From assembly GCA_017634385.1 (NCBI GenBank), contig JAGBNN010000001.1, positions 7,433 to 71,432 of the forward strand: 64,000 bases of DNA, in the 5' to 3' direction. Of the stretch, positions 60,316-64,000 are shown piece by piece (positions within the stretch are counted from its first letter, which is position 1; each line of letters begins with the position of its first letter). A program made the translations under genes and the position numbers. Source of the DNA: Bacilli bacterium. Its GTDB lineage: Bacteria > Bacillota_I > Bacilli_A > RF39 > UBA660. Below the pieces are notes generated by a model that was given only the letters and a program-made list of their open reading frames with translations, was not told the DNA's origin and made no database searches.

Positions 60316-61249
60316 TTTTACCTCTTTTTGTATTTATGTAGACAAATTCAAATAACTGTCTATGTTTTTTTACTACTACCTCAAGTATTATTCCACAAAT
60401 TAATGTTAAGCTTGCTATCATTAACATAAATCCAGAAAAAATTAATGTTGGAAATCTTGGAACTAATCCAGTTTGAAAATATTCTATAAATACTGGAATA
60501 CCAAAGATTAATGATATTATGAAGAATAATAAACTTATAAGTCCAAAGAATATCATTGGTTTATATTCTTTAAATAATCTAGCTATTGTTTTAAGTACTT
60601 TAATTCCATCACTTACTGTATTAAGTTTTGATTCACTTCCAGCAGGTCTATCTCTATAATCTACTGGTATTTCTTTTAACAATAAATTTTTATCAAGAGA
60701 ATGAATAGTCATTTCAGTTTCTATTTCAAAACCTTTAGATAATACTGGAAATGTTTTTACAAATTCGTAAGAAAATGGTCTGTATCCAGTCATTATATCT
60801 TTTACTTTTGATTTAAATAATGTGTTAATTAACCCTCTTACTAAAACATTTCCAAAATTATGAAACGGTCTTTTATTTTCTTTAAAATAAGTTGATGATA
60901 ATCTATCACCTATTACCATATCAGCTTGTCCATTTAATATATAATCACACATTTCTCTAGCATGCTCTGCAGGATATGTATCATCTCCATCAATCATTAA
61001 ATAACAATCTGCATCTATATCTCTAAACATAGATCTAATTACATTTCCTTTACCTTGTTTATATTCGTATTTAACAATTGCTCCTGCTTTTTTGGCTATT
61101 TCATCTGTCCCATCTGATGAATTATTATCATAAACATATATAGTTGCTTCCGGTAATGCTTTTTTGTAATCTTTCACTACTTTTTCTATTGTTTTACTTT
61201 CATTATAACATGGTATTAATACTGCTATTTCTTTGTTTATTTTTTTCAT
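60308..61249 (-). CDS. GT2 polyprenyl-phosphate glycosyltransferase (DPM1-like, two C-terminal TM)
   Basis: 313 aa. GT-A motifs: VLIPCYNESKTIEKVVKDY, YVYDNNSSDGTDEIA, CYLMIDGDDTYPAEHARE (DxD) and DIMTGYRPFSYEFVK. Two C-terminal membrane helices (MIFFGLISLLFFIISLIFG; LIFSGFMLMIASLTLICGI) anchor it. Makes a polyprenyl-phosphate sugar in the cytoplasm by family. It overlaps GtrA, so a functional pair is likely. This subgroup differs from the GtrB/CsbB enzyme next to it. Confidence 0.88.
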   Translation of the reverse strand: MKKINKEIAVLIPCYNESKTIEKVVKDYKKALPEATIYVYDNNSSDGTDEIAKKAGAIVKYEYKQGKGNVIRSMFRDIDADCYLMIDGDDTYPAEHAREMCDYILNGQADMVIGDRLSSTYFKENKRPFHNFGNVLVRGLINTLFKSKVKDIMTGYRPFSYEFVKTFPVLSKGFEIETEMTIHSLDKNLLLKEIPVDYRDRPAGSESKLNTVSDGIKVLKTIARLFKEYKPMIFFGLISLLFFIISLIFGIPVFIEYFQTGLVPRFPTLIFSGFMLMIASLTLICGIILEVVVKKHRQLFEFVYINTKRGKNE

Positions 61250-61252
61250 TTT

Positions 61253-62212
61253 TTATTTTTCCTCATTTAAATTTCTACTGATAATATATCTTGGTCTTCT
61301 CTTAGTTTCACTATATGTTTTACCTACATATTCACCAACAATACCAATACATGTTATTTGAATTCCTGTAAGTAAGCACATAATACTTATTATACTTCCT
61401 ACAGTTAATGTTCCTGTATTTACTAAATTAAGTATTATAAATATTACTGCACTAATAAAACTTAACATAGACATTACTATACCAAAAGATAATATAAATC
61501 TAATTGGTTTTACACTAAATGAAGTAATTCCATCCCATGCAAAATTAAGCATTTTCTTTAAAGGATATTTACTTTCTCCAGCAAATCTTTCTGCTCTTTC
61601 ATAATATACTATATCTGATTTATAACCTACTAAAGGGAACATTCCTCTTAAGAATAAATTAACTTCTCCAAAATCTTCTAATTTATCTAATACATTTTTA
61701 CTAGCAAGTCTATAATCTGCATGATTATAAACAATATCTACACCCATTAATTTCATAAATTTATAAAAACCTTCAGCTGTAGTTTTCTTAAACCATGTAT
61801 CAGTTTTTCTTGCACTTCTTACACCATATACTATTTCGCATCCATCATAATATTTTTCAAGCATTGCATCAATAGCATTGATATCATCTTGTAAATCAGC
61901 ATCCATACTGATTATTACATCTGCATATTTTTTAGCAGTCATAAGACCACCTAAAAGTGCATTTTGATGACCTCTATTTCTTGATAAAGAAATACCAGTA
62001 AATAATTTTTCTTCTTTTGATATTTCTTCAATTAATTCCCAAGTCTTATCTTTAGAACCATCATTTACATACATTACTCTACTTTCTTTACTTATAACAT
62101 TATCTTTAATTAAACTTTCTAATTTTTCTTTTAATCTTTTTGTTGTTTCATGTAATACTTCTTCTTCATTATAACAAGGAACTACTACATAAAGTGTTTG
62201 ACTTTTCTTCAT
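61253..62212 (-). CDS. GtrB/CsbB-type polyprenyl-phosphate glucosyl (or other) transferase
   Basis: 319 aa from the ATG at 62212 (GGAGTGATAGA ahead); a longer in-frame start is unlikely. GT2 motifs: LYVVVPCYNEEEVLHETTKR, VMYVNDGSKDKTWELIEEI, GISLSRNRGHQNALLGGL, and ISMDADLQDD (DxD). Two C-terminal membrane helices and the ending ITCIGIVGEYVGKTYSETKR identify the GtrB/CsbB/YfdH group. These load a sugar onto undecaprenyl phosphate for outside transfer, and the carrier is supplied by the UppS pathway. It is 3 bp ahead of the second GT2. Confidence 0.92.
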   Translation of the reverse strand: MKKSQTLYVVVPCYNEEEVLHETTKRLKEKLESLIKDNVISKESRVMYVNDGSKDKTWELIEEISKEEKLFTGISLSRNRGHQNALLGGLMTAKKYADVIISMDADLQDDINAIDAMLEKYYDGCEIVYGVRSARKTDTWFKKTTAEGFYKFMKLMGVDIVYNHADYRLASKNVLDKLEDFGEVNLFLRGMFPLVGYKSDIVYYERAERFAGESKYPLKKMLNFAWDGITSFSVKPIRFILSFGIVMSMLSFISAVIFIILNLVNTGTLTVGSIISIMCLLTGIQITCIGIVGEYVGKTYSETKRRPRYIISRNLNEEK

Positions 62213-62245
62213 TCTATCACTCCTATAAAAATTATAACACAAAAA

Positions 62246-62271
62246 GAAAAAAAGGAATATAAAATTCCTTT
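62246..62271 (-). terminator. terminator of the GH25 gene
   Basis: Minus-strand AAAGGAAT/ATTCCTTT with a T run, just past the stop codon. Confidence 0.85.
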
Positions 62272-64000
62272 AATATCTTAAATATATATAATTCATATCT
62301 ACTCTTCCGTTGATTCCTGTTACTGATCCATCAGAAGTATATTGCCATATTTGATATGGTCCTGAATAATATGGTTTACTTACTCCATAATTTGCTACCC
62401 AAACTTGATATTCACTTAACTGTGACATATCTAAATTATTATTAAAGAAATTTGGAGATGCATAAATCATTGGAGTATATCCTGCATTCTTTACTGTTTC
62501 ACAAAATGCCTTTACTATATTTGTTCTTTGCTGTTTACTTAAAGCATCAGCTCTTCCACAATGACCTGCACAGCTTGAATATTCAGCATCAAATATTATA
62601 GGCATTTGAAATTTACTTTTTCCTCCAGCTAAATTTACCATTTGGATTGCAAGATTTGCTTCATCTCTTCCTTCTTGTTCGTTGACTGCTTGTGAGAATA
62701 CATAAGTTCCTAATTTTAAACCTACTGAAGATGCTCCTTTTACATGATCGAAGAATTTACTATCTTGTACTAATCTTCCAGCTGAACCATATCCTCTGTA
62801 AGCTGATCTTATAATTGCATAATCTATTCCATAAGCCTTTACTAAATTCCAATTATATACTGTTTGATACTCTGATATATCTATACCATAAGATGTACTT
62901 TTAGAAATAAATATTTGTTTATTATATTTACTAATTTCTTCATCTAATCTAGTAAATAATTTTATTGTTATAGTATGCATTCCTTCATTGTAATTAGTTA
63001 TTGGTATAGTTACATTAAATCCTGGCATTGAATTAGTTGTTCTTCCACCATATTCAGTTACTGTTTTTAATACATCTTCTCTTGCTTCTCTATTTATTGT
63101 ATATGGTATTTGATTCCCATCAACATATATTTTTATATAAGAATTATCAAGTTCAGACATTTCCCAACCTGAAACTATAAATTCAGACGAAAAGTTTCCT
63201 CCTGTTGGTGTATCAAGATATATTGTTCCATCATATTTTTTTACTGTAAATTTTTTTGAAGTTGTTGAATATATTTCCTTTGTATCACTATCTATTAAAT
63301 TTACCTTTACTGTATGTGTTCCATCACTTAATGTTGAAGAATCGTATATAACTTTAAATCCTGGGGTTGGATTTTGTTCTTTACTTCCATATCCTGTTAC
63401 TGCTTTTAATACATCTTCTCTTACTATTTTTTCTACGTTTTCTACCTTTGTATTATCTACATATATTTCTATTTCTTTTGATAAATTATTACTCATTGAC
63501 CAACCTGAAATAAGTAATTCTGTTTTATTTATTTTATCAGTTGGTTCATCTATATATATTGTTGATTTTGGCTTTTCTATTGTTATATTTTTTGTTGCCT
63601 CATTTAATACTTCATTACTATTTTTATCTACTAATCTTATTTTTATTGTATGTGAACCTGTCTTTAATTTTTGTGCAGATATTTCAGATTTATATCCTGA
63701 AGTTGGATTTTGTTCTTTACTTCCATATCCTGTGATTACCTTTAATACATCTTCTCTTACTATTTTTTCTACGTTTTCTACCTTTGTATTATCTACATAT
63801 ATTTCTATTTCTTTTGATGTAATATTACTCATTGACCATCCACGTACTGTGATTGTACTATCTTTTGAATATGTTGTTTTTGTTGGTTCATCTATATATA
63901 TTGTTGATTTTGGTTTTTCTACTGTTATACTCTTTGTTGATTCATTTAATACTTCATTACTATTTTTATCCACTAATCTTATTTTTATTGTATGTTTTCC
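62270..64000 (-). CDS. GH25 muramidase with Ig-like repeats (5' end off window)
   Basis: The frame is open to the right edge, so the N-terminus, presumably with the signal peptide, is missing; at least 576 aa are visible. At least three ~100-112-aa Ig-like repeats come first, with near-identical segments (TKVENVEKIVREDVLK, GYGSKEQNPT), each ending with T-K-IT-VEKPKST or similar. The C-terminal ~200 residues are a GH25 lysozyme domain. It has YGIDISEYQTVYNWNLVKAY (catalytic Asp), AIIRSAYRGYG, GLKLGTYVFSQAV, PIIFDAEYSS (catalytic Asp-x-Glu) and YQIWQYTSDGSVTGING. It cuts the MurNAc-GlcNAc bond. The repeats probably bind the cell wall. Confidence 0.9.
   Translation of the reverse strand, partial: GKHTIKIRLVDKNSNEVLNESTKSITVEKPKSTIYIDEPTKTTYSKDSTITVRGWSMSNITSKEIEIYVDNTKVENVEKIVREDVLKVITGYGSKEQNPTSGYKSEISAQKLKTGSHTIKIRLVDKNSNEVLNEATKNITIEKPKSTIYIDEPTDKINKTELLISGWSMSNNLSKEIEIYVDNTKVENVEKIVREDVLKAVTGYGSKEQNPTPGFKVIYDSSTLSDGTHTVKVNLIDSDTKEIYSTTSKKFTVKKYDGTIYLDTPTGGNFSSEFIVSGWEMSELDNSYIKIYVDGNQIPYTINREAREDVLKTVTEYGGRTTNSMPGFNVTIPITNYNEGMHTITIKLFTRLDEEISKYNKQIFISKSTSYGIDISEYQTVYNWNLVKAYGIDYAIIRSAYRGYGSAGRLVQDSKFFDHVKGASSVGLKLGTYVFSQAVNEQEGRDEANLAIQMVNLAGGKSKFQMPIIFDAEYSSCAGHCGRADALSKQQRTNIVKAFCETVKNAGYTPMIYASPNFFNNNLDMSQLSEYQVWVANYGVSKPYYSGPYQIWQYTSDGSVTGINGRVDMNYIYLRY
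63381..64000. repeat. ~336-342-bp tandem repeat in the GH25 gene
   Basis: The segment beginning TTACTTCCATATCCTGT at 63381 recurs at 63717 (336 bp), and TTGGTTCATCTATATAT at 63541 recurs at 63883 (342 bp). The copies are almost identical and continue off the window. Confidence 0.85.

Noticed and set aside
1..64000. Integrated phage or conjugative element
   Set aside because: No integrase, transposase, terminase, capsid or relaxase frame is visible; only a lone endolysin-like gene and repeat scars at tRNA genes hint at past transfer.

Overview
The window is AT-rich, densely packed chromosomal DNA from a low-GC Bacillota (Firmicutes). Most likely it is one of the uncultured anaerobic gut lineages of the RF39 / 'Clostridium sp. 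CAG' type. The reasons are very low GC, standard code with TGA stops, AGGAGG-type ribosome binding sites (often AGGTGA close to ATG), a pyruvate:ferredoxin oxidoreductase, CotF-like proteins, WXG100/type VII secretion (T7SS) proteins, and a LafB-type glycolipid transferase. Lineage is inference; no rRNA is present. Almost all genes read on the minus strand, and many end in short U-tailed hairpins.

Layout. (1) 1-3063: a T7SS export locus with two WXG100-like proteins, a coiled-coil partner and a large polymorphic-toxin-like protein whose C-terminal effector part lies off the left edge. (2) 3.1-12.5 kb: topoisomerase IV (parE-parC), a pilin-like/LamG/glycine-rich surface protein, a CBS-containing family II pyrophosphatase and a VanY-type carboxypeptidase. 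(3) 12.5-20.3 kb: six tRNA genes (Ser, Glu, Ile, Lys, Leu, Ile2/Met) in four units, mixed with an endolysin-like M23 peptidase, a GlmS-like isomerase and surface or membrane proteins. (4) 20.3-28.8 kb: uppS, a CotF-like pair, a lytic-transglycosylase-like protein, a degenerate HD hydrolase, and a Fur-family regulator with a perfect operator next to two metal-permease units. (5) 28.8-37 kb: an ABC-F ribosome-protection ATPase with a leader peptide and attenuator, then recG flanked by two probable small RNAs. (6) 37-48.6 kb: PFOR, a second WXG100-like locus with a 39-bp tandem repeat, typA, a deacetylase, and a ~617-nt structured RNA immediately upstream of an OapA-like membrane protein, which together look like an OLE RNA locus. 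(7) 49.5-64 kb: a glycolipid and surface-polysaccharide region (LafB-like GT4, galE, TagGH-like exporter, several GT2 enzymes, a GT-C-like membrane protein, GtrA) ending in a GH25 muramidase with near-identical Ig-like repeats that runs off the right edge.

The genes fit a host-associated anaerobe that spends much of its coding capacity on the cell surface: peptidoglycan hydrolases, lipid-linked sugars and T7SS substrates. The most interesting items are the OLE/OapA locus, the two T7SS loci, the ABC-F attenuator and the two C-rich small-RNA candidates beside recG.
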